A stretch of 64,000 nucleotides of DNA. It comes from CAIKBL01 sp050247235. GTDB taxonomy: Bacteria; Pseudomonadota; Gammaproteobacteria; Ga0077536. The DNA lies in NCBI GenBank assembly GCA_050247235.1, contig JBFWUN010000019.1, forward strand, positions 7,342 through 71,341, in the 5' to 3' direction. Each line of letters opens with the position of its first letter. Position 1 is the stretch's first letter. The translations under genes were made by a program, and so were the position numbers. The notes under the pieces are model-generated. The model was given only the letters and a program-made list of their open reading frames with translations. It searched no databases and had not been told where the DNA came from. This document shows positions 55,905 to 63,516 of this stretch, piece by piece.

Positions 55905-58025
55905 TCAGCCGGACATTCGCGCTGCGACCTCGACGGGGATCCCGGTCATGTGCGCCTGGCCCGACAGCGGGTCGAAGCTTCCCGGCCCGGTGGGCAGCAG
56001 ACGGTTGCAGTTCACGCCGGGCGTCGCCTGCGCGACGTGCATGCCGTGGGTCTGCTGCTGTCCCCAGCCATGCATCATCGCGACCACACCGGGCACGAGG
56101 TCGGCATCGTGCCGGATGGTCGCCTCGATCTCGCCGTGGACGTTCCGGATGCACGCCCGCGCGCCATCGGCGAGGCCGCGGGCCGCCGCGTCCGCCGGGT
56201 GCATGTGCAGCGGGTTGTCCGCGAACGCGCGGGTTTTCAGGCGTGCCACGTTCGCGTACCAGCTGTTCATCATCCGCGCCTCGCGCTTGCTGATCAGCCG
56301 CAGCGTCCCCGCCGGCTCTATCGCGCGCGCATGGAACTCCGTCGCGAGCCGGGTCAGCGCCGCGGCGAATGCCGAAGGACAGCAGTCCACCCGACCGTCC
56401 GCGGTCTGCAGGTGATCATCATGGAATCGACCGTACGCATGCGGCCCCAGATCCACCGTGCCCCGCGCCCTCAGTTCGTCCAGGCTCAGACCGCGGCTCC
56501 TCAGCATGTGCTCGAACTTGCTCCAGGGATGGGCGCCGGGCGCGTCATCAGCGACGGAGAGTCCCATCGCGCGCGCGATGGCGTGCAGGATGAAGCGCTC
56601 GTGGCGCCGTTCGAACTGCGGCGCCACCACTGCGGGCGTGAACTGCACGTTCGGCCGCGCCTGCATCCCGAGTCCAAGCTGGTTGATGTCTTCGCGCTCG
56701 AACGCGTCGGTGGCCGGCAGCACGAAGTGGGCATACTCCCCGGTGGCGTTGCGATAGAGATCGATCGACACCAGCAGTTCCAGGTCGGGCAGACAGGCGC
56801 GCAGCCGTTCTTCGCCACCGAGCGACAGCAGCGGATTGCCCGCACAGACGATCAGGGCGCGGATCGGCGACTCGCGGTCCGCGAGCAGGTCAGGCAACAG
56901 GTTGCCCGGCAACGGGAATATCGGCAGCCGCGGCCGACGCAATTGACCGAAACGCGACTCCATGAACTGCGCGCCATCGGCCGGCGCGCGTCCGGCCCGC
57001 GCGCGTCGCGTGTAGTAGCCGACTGACAGCACGTTGCCGCCCCGGCGATCCAGGTTGCCGGTCACGAACGACACCATCTGCAGCAGCCAGTACGCAAGGG
57101 TTCCCTGGCGCCCCATGTTCACGCCGGTGGACATGTGGATCGCGGCACCGCGCGCGCGTCCGATGGCCGTCGCGAGCCCCTCGAAAGTGGCGACCGGAAT
57201 GCCCGTCACGGCGCTCACCCGCACCGGCGGGTACTGGCGGACGAACGTGCGCAGTTCCTCCACGTGCCGGCCGTGTGCGGCCAGTACCGCCTCATCGAAG
57301 CAGCCCTGGCGCTCGAGTTCGCAGAGCAGCCCGGCGAGGAAGTAGACATCGGTGTCGGGCTGGATCGGCAGCCATTCGCCGAGCGCCTTGGCGCTCTCCA
57401 CCCGGCGCGGGTTCACGAACACGACGCGTCCGCCGCGACTGACGATGCGCTGCAGGGTGCCCATCGCGTCCGGCAGCGACGCGAAGCTCATCTGGCTGAC
57501 CTTCGGGTTCTCCCCGAGCAGCAGCAGCAGATCGGTATGCTCGAAATCCGGGATCGGCTGGATCGTCACCGAGCCGTACACGGCCTCCGCCGCGGCAAAC
57601 TTGTTGCTGCAGTCCTGGGTATTGACGTTGAACACGCGGGAAGCGCCGAGCTGCGCGAAGAACGCGTACCAGGCTTCCGGCAGCAGCGCGTTGTATTCGC
57701 CCGGGTTGCCAAGATACCCGGCGATCGCGTCCGGCCCGTGGCGCGTGCGTACGTCGGTCAGTCGCGCGGCGATCTCGCCAATCGCGTCATCCCACCCCAC
57801 GCGCACGAATTCGCCGCGGGCATTCCGGCGCAACGGATGGTTCACGCGGTCCGGATCGTGGTGGATGTCGACCCCGAAAAGTCCCTTGTGACACGCGAAG
57901 CCGCGCGAGATCGGGTGTTCGCGGTCGGGTGTCAGCCGTACCAGTTTTTCCCCCGTCACTTCGGCGACGAGCCCGCAGGCTGGCTCGCATACGCGGCAGA
58001 AGGTTCGGACCGACTTCGTTTCCAT
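55905..58025 (-). CDS. Molybdopterin oxidoreductase, DMSO-reductase superfamily, cytoplasmic
   Basis: A 706-residue molybdo-bis-PGD enzyme. The N-terminal [4Fe-4S] cysteines are Cys10, 13, 17 and 45 (FCRVCEPACG...FACHKG). A likely molybdenum ligand is Cys139 (NTQDCSNKF). Domain II-III blocks LLLGENPKVSQM and IVCAGNPLLSLGG and the C-terminal beta-barrel dinucleotide-binding domain follow. There is no Tat signal and no beta or membrane subunit gene, so it must be soluble and use another electron partner. The substrate is unknown. Its place, 16 bases after the enoyl-CoA hydratase gene, ties it to the acyl-CoA pathway. Confidence 0.88.
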   Translation of the reverse strand: METKSVRTFCRVCEPACGLVAEVTGEKLVRLTPDREHPISRGFACHKGLFGVDIHHDPDRVNHPLRRNARGEFVRVGWDDAIGEIAARLTDVRTRHGPDAIAGYLGNPGEYNALLPEAWYAFFAQLGASRVFNVNTQDCSNKFAAAEAVYGSVTIQPIPDFEHTDLLLLLGENPKVSQMSFASLPDAMGTLQRIVSRGGRVVFVNPRRVESAKALGEWLPIQPDTDVYFLAGLLCELERQGCFDEAVLAAHGRHVEELRTFVRQYPPVRVSAVTGIPVATFEGLATAIGRARGAAIHMSTGVNMGRQGTLAYWLLQMVSFVTGNLDRRGGNVLSVGYYTRRARAGRAPADGAQFMESRFGQLRRPRLPIFPLPGNLLPDLLADRESPIRALIVCAGNPLLSLGGEERLRACLPDLELLVSIDLYRNATGEYAHFVLPATDAFEREDINQLGLGMQARPNVQFTPAVVAPQFERRHERFILHAIARAMGLSVADDAPGAHPWSKFEHMLRSRGLSLDELRARGTVDLGPHAYGRFHDDHLQTADGRVDCCPSAFAAALTRLATEFHARAIEPAGTLRLISKREARMMNSWYANVARLKTRAFADNPLHMHPADAAARGLADGARACIRNVHGEIEATIRHDADLVPGVVAMMHGWGQQQTHGMHVAQATPGVNCNRLLPTGPGSFDPLSGQAHMTGIPVEVAARMSG

Positions 58026-58041
58026 CGATGTTCTCCCGCGT

Positions 58042-58818
58042 TCAGCGTGACTTGTCCCTGGCGAGGAACGCGTCCAGGGTCGCAGCCGTGCTCGGCAGGG
58101 CGGCCATCGCCGCGATGCCGCTGCCCTCGAGTTCGAGCTGCTCGGCGAGCGAATTCCGCAGCCCGGCGCGCAGCAGGAGCTTGAGATTGCCCACCGCGCC
58201 GTCCGGCATGGCGGCGAGCTGCCGGACGAGCCGTTCCGCCTCCGCCGCGAACGCGTCATCGTCCACAACCCGCGCAATCAGTCCGAGCGCACAGGCGTCA
58301 TCGGCGCTCAGGGTCGGGTTGGTCGCCAGGAGATCGAACGCGCGCTGCGCGCCGACGAGCCGCGGCAGGAAGTACGTCGCCCCCCCGTCCGGCGTCAGTC
58401 CCGAGCGCGTGTAGGCGAAATTGAACTTCGACGAACGACTCGCGATGGCCAGATCCGTCATGCAGACGAGACTCACGCCTCCGCCCGCCGCGAGCCCGTC
58501 GACCGTGGCAATGACCGGGACCGGAAGACGGTTGAGGATGGCGATCGCGGCGTGGAAATCGATGGTCATCTCGCGGATATGGGCGCGGATGCGGGCGCGC
58601 TCGCGAGCGAACTCGCGCAGATCGCCACCGACCGAGAACTGGCGCCCCTCCGCGGCGAGCACGATGCACCGCAGGTCCGGTGCCACTTCGCACCGCACGG
58701 CCGCCGCGCGCAGCTGCTGGGTGCACGCGCGGTCGACCGCGTTGTACCCGGCCGGGTTGGCGAGCGTGATGCGCGCGATGCCGTCGGCGATCGAGAACTT
58801 CACCCGTTCTTCTGACAT
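58042..58818 (-). CDS. Enoyl-CoA hydratase/isomerase family protein
   Basis: A 258-residue crotonase-fold protein. The oxyanion-hole segments EGRQFSVGGDL and DGLAAGGGVSLVCM are intact. The second catalytic position reads GLTPDGGATYFLPRLVG, with Asp where hydratases have Glu; this is the PaaG-like arrangement common in isomerases. It is therefore more likely an acyl-CoA double-bond isomerase than a hydratase. The ATG at 58818 lies inside the end of the DUF6285-like gene (19-base overlap). Confidence 0.88.
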   Translation of the reverse strand: MSEERVKFSIADGIARITLANPAGYNAVDRACTQQLRAAAVRCEVAPDLRCIVLAAEGRQFSVGGDLREFARERARIRAHIREMTIDFHAAIAILNRLPVPVIATVDGLAAGGGVSLVCMTDLAIASRSSKFNFAYTRSGLTPDGGATYFLPRLVGAQRAFDLLATNPTLSADDACALGLIARVVDDDAFAAEAERLVRQLAAMPDGAVGNLKLLLRAGLRNSLAEQLELEGSGIAAMAALPSTAATLDAFLARDKSR

Positions 58819-59189
58819 GGCACTTCCTCCCGGTGCATGGGATGCAGGTGGTCCGGCTTGACGACGCGGACCTTGTCGACCACGGCCCTCAGCACGAGAG
58901 GCAGCACAGCGTCCCAGCGGTCGTCGAAACGACCGTTCCGCAGCCCGTCGGCGAGCACGCGCGCGGCCTCCCGCGGCGACAGGTCACGGCCCAGAAACGC
59001 CGCGAGATCTCCGGACGCCGCGGCATCCAGCCGTGCGCCGTCCGCGATCTCGCGCTCCGCGATGCCGAGCAGGTGCAGGCAGCACAGCGCGTGGTAGCGG
59101 TCCTTGTCCGGCACCGTGTCCTTCATCTCGTCAATGAAATCCCGCACGGTGCGCAGGATGTCAGACAGGGTGGGCAGATCCTGGCTCAT
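58800..59189 (-). CDS. DUF6285-like small protein
   Basis: A 129-residue helical protein. LPTLSDILRTVRDFIDE...YHALCCLHLLGIAEREI and FDDRWDAVLPLVLRAVVDKVRVVKPDHL match the small proteins I know as DUF6285, regularly encoded beside APH-type acyl-CoA kinases. In Pseudomonas putida levulinate catabolism the small LvaB protein is needed by the kinase LvaA; the analogy is inferred from gene order and size. A GAGGA site precedes the ATG at 59189. The kinase gene ends 9 bases upstream. Confidence 0.75.
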   Translation of the reverse strand: MSQDLPTLSDILRTVRDFIDEMKDTVPDKDRYHALCCLHLLGIAEREIADGARLDAAASGDLAAFLGRDLSPREAARVLADGLRNGRFDDRWDAVLPLVLRAVVDKVRVVKPDHLHPMHREEVPCQKNG

Positions 59190-59198
59190 GGGCAATCC

Positions 59199-60218
59199 TC
59201 AGTCGTAATGCCGCAGGAGGGTCATCAGCAGGTCGTACTCGATCATCGACACGTTGCGCCCGCAGGCCGCGAAGGCGGGCGAACGGCGCTCGCCGGTGCA
59301 GTGTCCGTGGGCCTGCATGACGTTGATCACGGCCCAGCGCAGCATGCCGAAGATCTCCCACCAGCGCACGGCCTCGGGATCGATCTCGATGCCGCTGGCG
59401 CGGGCGTACGCGGCGTAGAACGGCGCGCGCGCGGAGATCCCGCCTACCGGAAGATCCAGGTTCCCCCAGCGGAAGCCACGCATGCACAACCATCCGAGAT
59501 CCTCGAGCGGATCCCCGAGATGCGCGCACTCCCAGTCGAGCAGTGCCCGGATGCCGTGCTCGTCCATCAGGAAATTCGCGGTGCGGAAATCGCCGTGCAC
59601 AAGACAGCGCCGCACGGGTGGCCTCGTGTGCCGGCGCAGCCAGCGCCCGGCGAGTTCTATCGCGGGGTGCGCCTCGCCGTAGTAGTCCAGGCGCGCGAGC
59701 TGCGCGCCGAGCGCGTCGCCGCTGTCAGGCGTATCCGCGACGCTCGTCGCCTCGGCGCCCGGGATTGCGTGCAGCCGGGCCAGGATCTCCGCGGCCTCGT
59801 CCGCGAACCGCGCGCGCGCGCCGGCAAAGCGCGCGTCGTGCAGCAGGCGACGCGGCAAGGTCTCGCCGGCGACGAAGCCGACCACGTAACCGCGGTCCAG
59901 TTCATCCTCCGGGATGTATTCGAACACCGGCTCGGGCACCGGTACGGCGTGACGCCGTGCGACCTCCAGGAGCTGAAACTGCACGTGCGGCGGGGTGAAC
60001 GGTGAATTCGGCAACCGGTAGGTTTCCTGGCGCGACACGAGGCGGCGGCGCGCGTGTCCCTCGACGAGATCGAACAGGAGAGTCCGGTTGGAGCCGCCCA
60101 GCGTCGCGACTTCGACGTTGTCTATCCGCGCGGCGCTGCCGAAGCGCCGGCGCACCGCCGCGGCAATCTTCTCGAGGATCGGCGCAAGGCCGGCGATTTC
60201 CGGATCGGGTCCGCGCAT
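59199..60218 (-). CDS. APH-family phosphotransferase (acyl-CoA kinase type)
   Basis: A 339-residue kinase of the aminoglycoside phosphotransferase fold. Brenner motif CLVHGDFRTANFLMDEHG (catalytic Asp in HGD) and metal-binding DWECAHLGDPLEDLGW are intact. The N-terminal LGGSNRTLLFDL is the nucleotide loop. In this genomic setting such proteins resemble the kinase domain of ACAD10/11 and LvaA, which phosphorylate 4-hydroxyacyl-CoA, rather than antibiotic-resistance enzymes. It is 3 bases after the first lipocalin-fold gene and 9 before the DUF6285-like gene. Confidence 0.88.
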   Translation of the reverse strand: MRGPDPEIAGLAPILEKIAAAVRRRFGSAARIDNVEVATLGGSNRTLLFDLVEGHARRRLVSRQETYRLPNSPFTPPHVQFQLLEVARRHAVPVPEPVFEYIPEDELDRGYVVGFVAGETLPRRLLHDARFAGARARFADEAAEILARLHAIPGAEATSVADTPDSGDALGAQLARLDYYGEAHPAIELAGRWLRRHTRPPVRRCLVHGDFRTANFLMDEHGIRALLDWECAHLGDPLEDLGWLCMRGFRWGNLDLPVGGISARAPFYAAYARASGIEIDPEAVRWWEIFGMLRWAVINVMQAHGHCTGERRSPAFAACGRNVSMIEYDLLMTLLRHYD

Positions 60219-60221
60219 CGT

Positions 60222-61223
60222 TCAGAGCGGGTAGCCGACCGGTTGGCCCTGTTCCAGGATCTCGATGTACTCGGTCATGCCGCACCCCTGCCGGTCACCC
60301 CACTGCCAGTGCGTGAACCCTTCGGCGATCCGGGACTCGAGCTGTCGACCGCCTTCCTGGCGGCGGTTGCGCAACGGCAGCAAGGTCACGATCCGGCCTT
60401 CGATCCGCACCGCCCGCTGCGCGGTGCGCACGCCCAGCAGCACGTGACGGGGATCCTTTTTCGCGGTCCAGTCGGTCCACACGTCGAGATCGGTGACTTC
60501 CTCGTACTCGCCGTCGAACTGCAGCACGCCGCAGCGCCGGGTCACGCCGTCACGGCCGGTGATCTTCAGCAGCATGAAACCGCGGTCTGTCCCGAAGTTC
60601 GCGATGAACAGCCGGTAGTGATGAATGTTGGTCCAGTAGCGCGGCCCCCACGAGTGATCCCGCCAGCCGTGCCCCTGAAGCGGAAACGTCTCCGGACCCA
60701 CCTGGAGGTGTCCGCGCACGTCCACGTGCTGGTTGAAATGCCCGAGGGAAAAATCGCGCCCGTACATGGTCTGCTGCGCGGGGTCGGTCGGCTCACCGCC
60801 GTGGAGCGGTGAATTCCCCTGCGCATCGAACACCACTTCGCAGGACTTGCGCGGCGCCTCGGCGAACGCGCGCCGCGGATCGCGGATGAGTTCCGGGTCG
60901 TCCAGCACCATGACTTCGCCTGCATAGCGCATTCCCACCTTCTTCAGCGGTTCGACCACCTGGTAGGCGAGCCCACCCGCCGCATGGCGTGTGTTGCTGT
61001 CGATCGGAGGACGCGCGAACTGGCACGCGACCCGCCCACCCGGCAGGTACAGGCACACCGACAATTCAGCGTAGCCTTCGTTGACGCGGTTGCCGAGACG
61101 CATCCAGCCGCCGTACCGGCCGTCGGCGTCGAAGCCGTTCAGGTACACGCTTTCGTTGAAGTTCGAGTCCGCGGTGGGGACGTGGGTGTACTCGTCCTGG
61201 GCGGTGAGGCGGAATGCTTGCAT
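60222..61223 (-). CDS. CrtC/AttH-like (DUF7064-type) protein, copy A
   Basis: A 333-residue soluble protein of two beta-rich halves. FNESVYLNGF, GGWMRLGNRVNEGYAELSVCLY, YGRDFSLGHFNQHV and GHGWRDHSWGPRYW are the key blocks; the DHSWG motif relates it to the lipocalin-like fold of hydroxyneurosporene synthase CrtC and AttH. It ends GQPVGYPL. These proteins sit beside APH kinases and acyl-CoA genes in several genomes, as far as I recall, but have no proven activity. Ligand binding or hydration of a hydrophobic isoprenoid or steroid-like compound is possible. The ATG at 61223 matches the paralogue start. Confidence 0.75.
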   Translation of the reverse strand: MQAFRLTAQDEYTHVPTADSNFNESVYLNGFDADGRYGGWMRLGNRVNEGYAELSVCLYLPGGRVACQFARPPIDSNTRHAAGGLAYQVVEPLKKVGMRYAGEVMVLDDPELIRDPRRAFAEAPRKSCEVVFDAQGNSPLHGGEPTDPAQQTMYGRDFSLGHFNQHVDVRGHLQVGPETFPLQGHGWRDHSWGPRYWTNIHHYRLFIANFGTDRGFMLLKITGRDGVTRRCGVLQFDGEYEEVTDLDVWTDWTAKKDPRHVLLGVRTAQRAVRIEGRIVTLLPLRNRRQEGGRQLESRIAEGFTHWQWGDRQGCGMTEYIEILEQGQPVGYPL

Positions 61224-61308
61224 GGCGATGGCTCTTCGAGGGTCGACGGCGCGAATGATCAACGCGCCGTGCGCCGGCGGCAAGCGCGAACAGGTGTCAC
61301 GGCCGAAT

Positions 61309-62307
61309 TCACAGCGGATAACCCGAGGGGACCCCGTCGCGCAGGACTTCGACATATTCCGTCATGCCGTATCCCACCCGCGACTCCCACGTGAACTCCG
61401 TGAAGCACTCCGCGATCCGGGATTCGACCATCCGCCCGGCGATTTCGCGCCGATTCCGCAGTGGCGCGCAATTCAGCACGCGTCCCTGAATGCGGGCCGT
61501 CCGTCGCGCCGTCCGCACGGTCAGCCGGAACCCGGTCGGATCCCGCTCCGGGCTCCACTCGTTGAAGAGATCGAGATCCGTGATCTCCTCGTAGTCCCCA
61601 TCCACCTGCAGCACGCCGCCGCGCCGGACCACGCCGTTGCCGTTCGCGATCTTGAGCAGCATCAGCCCGTGCCGCGCGTCGAAATTCGCCATGTACAGCC
61701 GATCGAACAGGATGTTCTGCCACAGCCGCGGGCCCCAGGAATGATCGCGCCAGCCGAGTCCTTCGAGCGTGAACACTTCAGCACCGAGCCGCAGCCGTCC
61801 GTGCACCGTGGTGTGCTGGTTGAAATGACCGAGCGAGAAATCACGCCCGTACAGCGTCTCCTGTTCCGCATGCACGGGCAGACCGCCGTGGACCGGCGAT
61901 GCGGCCTCGTGCCGCCATTCGACGTCCGCCGGGACCGTCGGGCACGCGAACAGTGCCTTGGGATCCCGGAACACCGCGGGATCCCGGACGATCATCAGGT
62001 CCCCCGTGTAACGCATGGTCAGGGCGCGCAGCGGCGCGTCGACCTGTACCGCGAGCCCACCCGCTGAGAAACGCGTGTTGTCGGCGATCGCGGGTCGCCG
62101 GAACTGGCAGGCAATGCGTCCATCGGCGAGATAGAGGCACACGGCGAGTTCCGCGTAGCCTTCGTTCGGCCGGTTGCCCAGCCGCATCCAGCCGCCCCAC
62201 CGGCGCGCGTGGTCGAACGCGTTCACGTAGACGCTCTCGTTGAAATGCCGCTCGGCCGTGGGCGTATGCGGAAACTCGTCGTCGGCGGTCAGAACGTAGG
62301 ACGACAT
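61309..62307 (-). CDS. CrtC/AttH-like (DUF7064-type) protein, copy B
   Basis: A 332-residue paralogue of the next gene, colinear with it over the full length: FNESVYVNAF, GGWMRLGNRPNEGYAELAVCLYL, YGRDFSLGHFNQHT, LGWRDHSWGPRLW, YGMTEYVEVL and the terminal GVPSGYPL. The divergence between copies (about half the residues differ by eye) shows an old duplication with both under selection. A GGAGATG site precedes the ATG at 62307. It is the first gene of the minus-strand array, 85 bases before copy A, and is divergent from the monooxygenase gene. Confidence 0.75.
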   Translation of the reverse strand: MSSYVLTADDEFPHTPTAERHFNESVYVNAFDHARRWGGWMRLGNRPNEGYAELAVCLYLADGRIACQFRRPAIADNTRFSAGGLAVQVDAPLRALTMRYTGDLMIVRDPAVFRDPKALFACPTVPADVEWRHEAASPVHGGLPVHAEQETLYGRDFSLGHFNQHTTVHGRLRLGAEVFTLEGLGWRDHSWGPRLWQNILFDRLYMANFDARHGLMLLKIANGNGVVRRGGVLQVDGDYEEITDLDLFNEWSPERDPTGFRLTVRTARRTARIQGRVLNCAPLRNRREIAGRMVESRIAECFTEFTWESRVGYGMTEYVEVLRDGVPSGYPL

Positions 62308-62493
62308 GAAGACATCTCCGTGGGCGACGCGGCGTTCCATCGTACGGGGCGCGCTTCGGCTTGACCATCCGCTTCGTGCTATCGCCGATGCGGCAACCGC
62401 CTGCTAGTCTGGAGCGCCCGTCACGGCGGGTGTCCAACGCGGTGGCACAGCGACCCCACGCACGAATCGATCAACCTTGAGGAGGAAACCAGC
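62308..62493. promoter_or_regulatory. Divergent control region of the catabolic array and monooxygenase
   Basis: This 186-base region separates the first gene of the eight-gene array from the luciferase-like gene and must contain both promoters. A TTGACC near 62362 could be a -35, but I find no matching -10. No regulator gene is adjacent. Confidence 0.3.
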
Positions 62494-63516
62494 ATGCGCT
62501 TCGGCTTTATGGAGGACTTTCGCAACCCGGTGAAGTGGCGCAAGCCGTTCCCGGCCTTCTACTCTTCGATCCTCGACCAGATCGTGCGCGCGGAGGAGCT
62601 CGGTTACGACAACGTCTGGCTGACCGAACATCATTTCACCGAAGACGGCTACAACCCGGCGATGTTTCCCACGGCCGCCGCGATTGCTGCTCGCACCTCG
62701 CGCATTCGCATCGGCACGTTCATTCACCTGCTGCCGTTTCAGCACCCGGTACGCGCCGCGGAAGACCTTGCTTGCGCGGATATCTTCTCGAATGGCCGGA
62801 TCGATTACGGGATCGGTCAGGGTTACTCGTATCACGAGTGGAACGCGTTCTGCATGAATCGCAGCGAGCGCGGGCAGCGCATGCGCGAGGGCATCGACCT
62901 CATGGTCCGGCTCTTCACGCAGGAGAGCGTGACGTTCGACGGCAAGTTTACGCAGGTGAAGAACATGACCTTGTCACCGAAATCAGTGCAGCAGCCGCAT
63001 CCGCCTATCTGGATCGGCGCACGAGGACCGAAGGCCATCAGGCGCGCCGCCGAAATGGGCTACCACCTGATGGCGACCTTGGGGCCGGATCCGGCGCCGC
63101 TGTACCAGCAGACCTTGCGTGACACCGGGCGCAACCCCGCCGACTTCAAGATCGCTCAGCTGCGCATGGTCTACTGTGCGGAAACCGAGGACCGTGCCTG
63201 GGAGGAATGCCAGCATCACCTCTATCACCTGTTCGACTTCTACGCGGAAATCCTCGCCGAGGCGAAGGACGCGGAAGGCGACGATCAGCCGCTGCCGATC
63301 ACGCGCGCGGAGGACATCCGCCACTCGCCGCTCGCGGAGCACATGCTGATCGGCACGCCTGAACAGGTGGCGCGCAAGATGGAGAAGTTCTGCGCCAACG
63401 TGGTCTGCACGGACTTCATCATGGACTGCCAGTTTCCGGGCCTGGATCCGAAACTTGGCACGCGCTCGCTGGAGCTGTTCGCGAAGGAAGTGATGCCGGC
63501 GTTCCGGAACCGCTGA
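62494..63516 (+). CDS. Luciferase-like (LLM class) flavin-dependent monooxygenase
   Basis: A 340-residue TIM-barrel enzyme of the bacterial luciferase family, which uses reduced FMN and oxygen. Blocks: MRFGFMEDFRN, EELGYDNVWLTEHHFTEDGYNP, RIRIGTFIHLLPFQHPVRAAED, GRIDYGIGQGYSYHEW, PPIWIGARGPKAIRRAAEMG and GTPEQVARKME. It may oxygenate a hydrophobic substrate of the pathway encoded divergently. An AGGAGGAA site gives a sure start at 62494. A flavin reductase gene is not seen. Confidence 0.9.
   Translation: MRFGFMEDFRNPVKWRKPFPAFYSSILDQIVRAEELGYDNVWLTEHHFTEDGYNPAMFPTAAAIAARTSRIRIGTFIHLLPFQHPVRAAEDLACADIFSNGRIDYGIGQGYSYHEWNAFCMNRSERGQRMREGIDLMVRLFTQESVTFDGKFTQVKNMTLSPKSVQQPHPPIWIGARGPKAIRRAAEMGYHLMATLGPDPAPLYQQTLRDTGRNPADFKIAQLRMVYCAETEDRAWEECQHHLYHLFDFYAEILAEAKDAEGDDQPLPITRAEDIRHSPLAEHMLIGTPEQVARKMEKFCANVVCTDFIMDCQFPGLDPKLGTRSLELFAKEVMPAFRNR

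Noticed and set aside
59199..60218. Antibiotic-resistance aminoglycoside phosphotransferase
   Set aside because: The fold is shared, but the gene lies in an acyl-CoA operon beside a DUF6285-like partner, which fits the hydroxyacyl-CoA kinase group.
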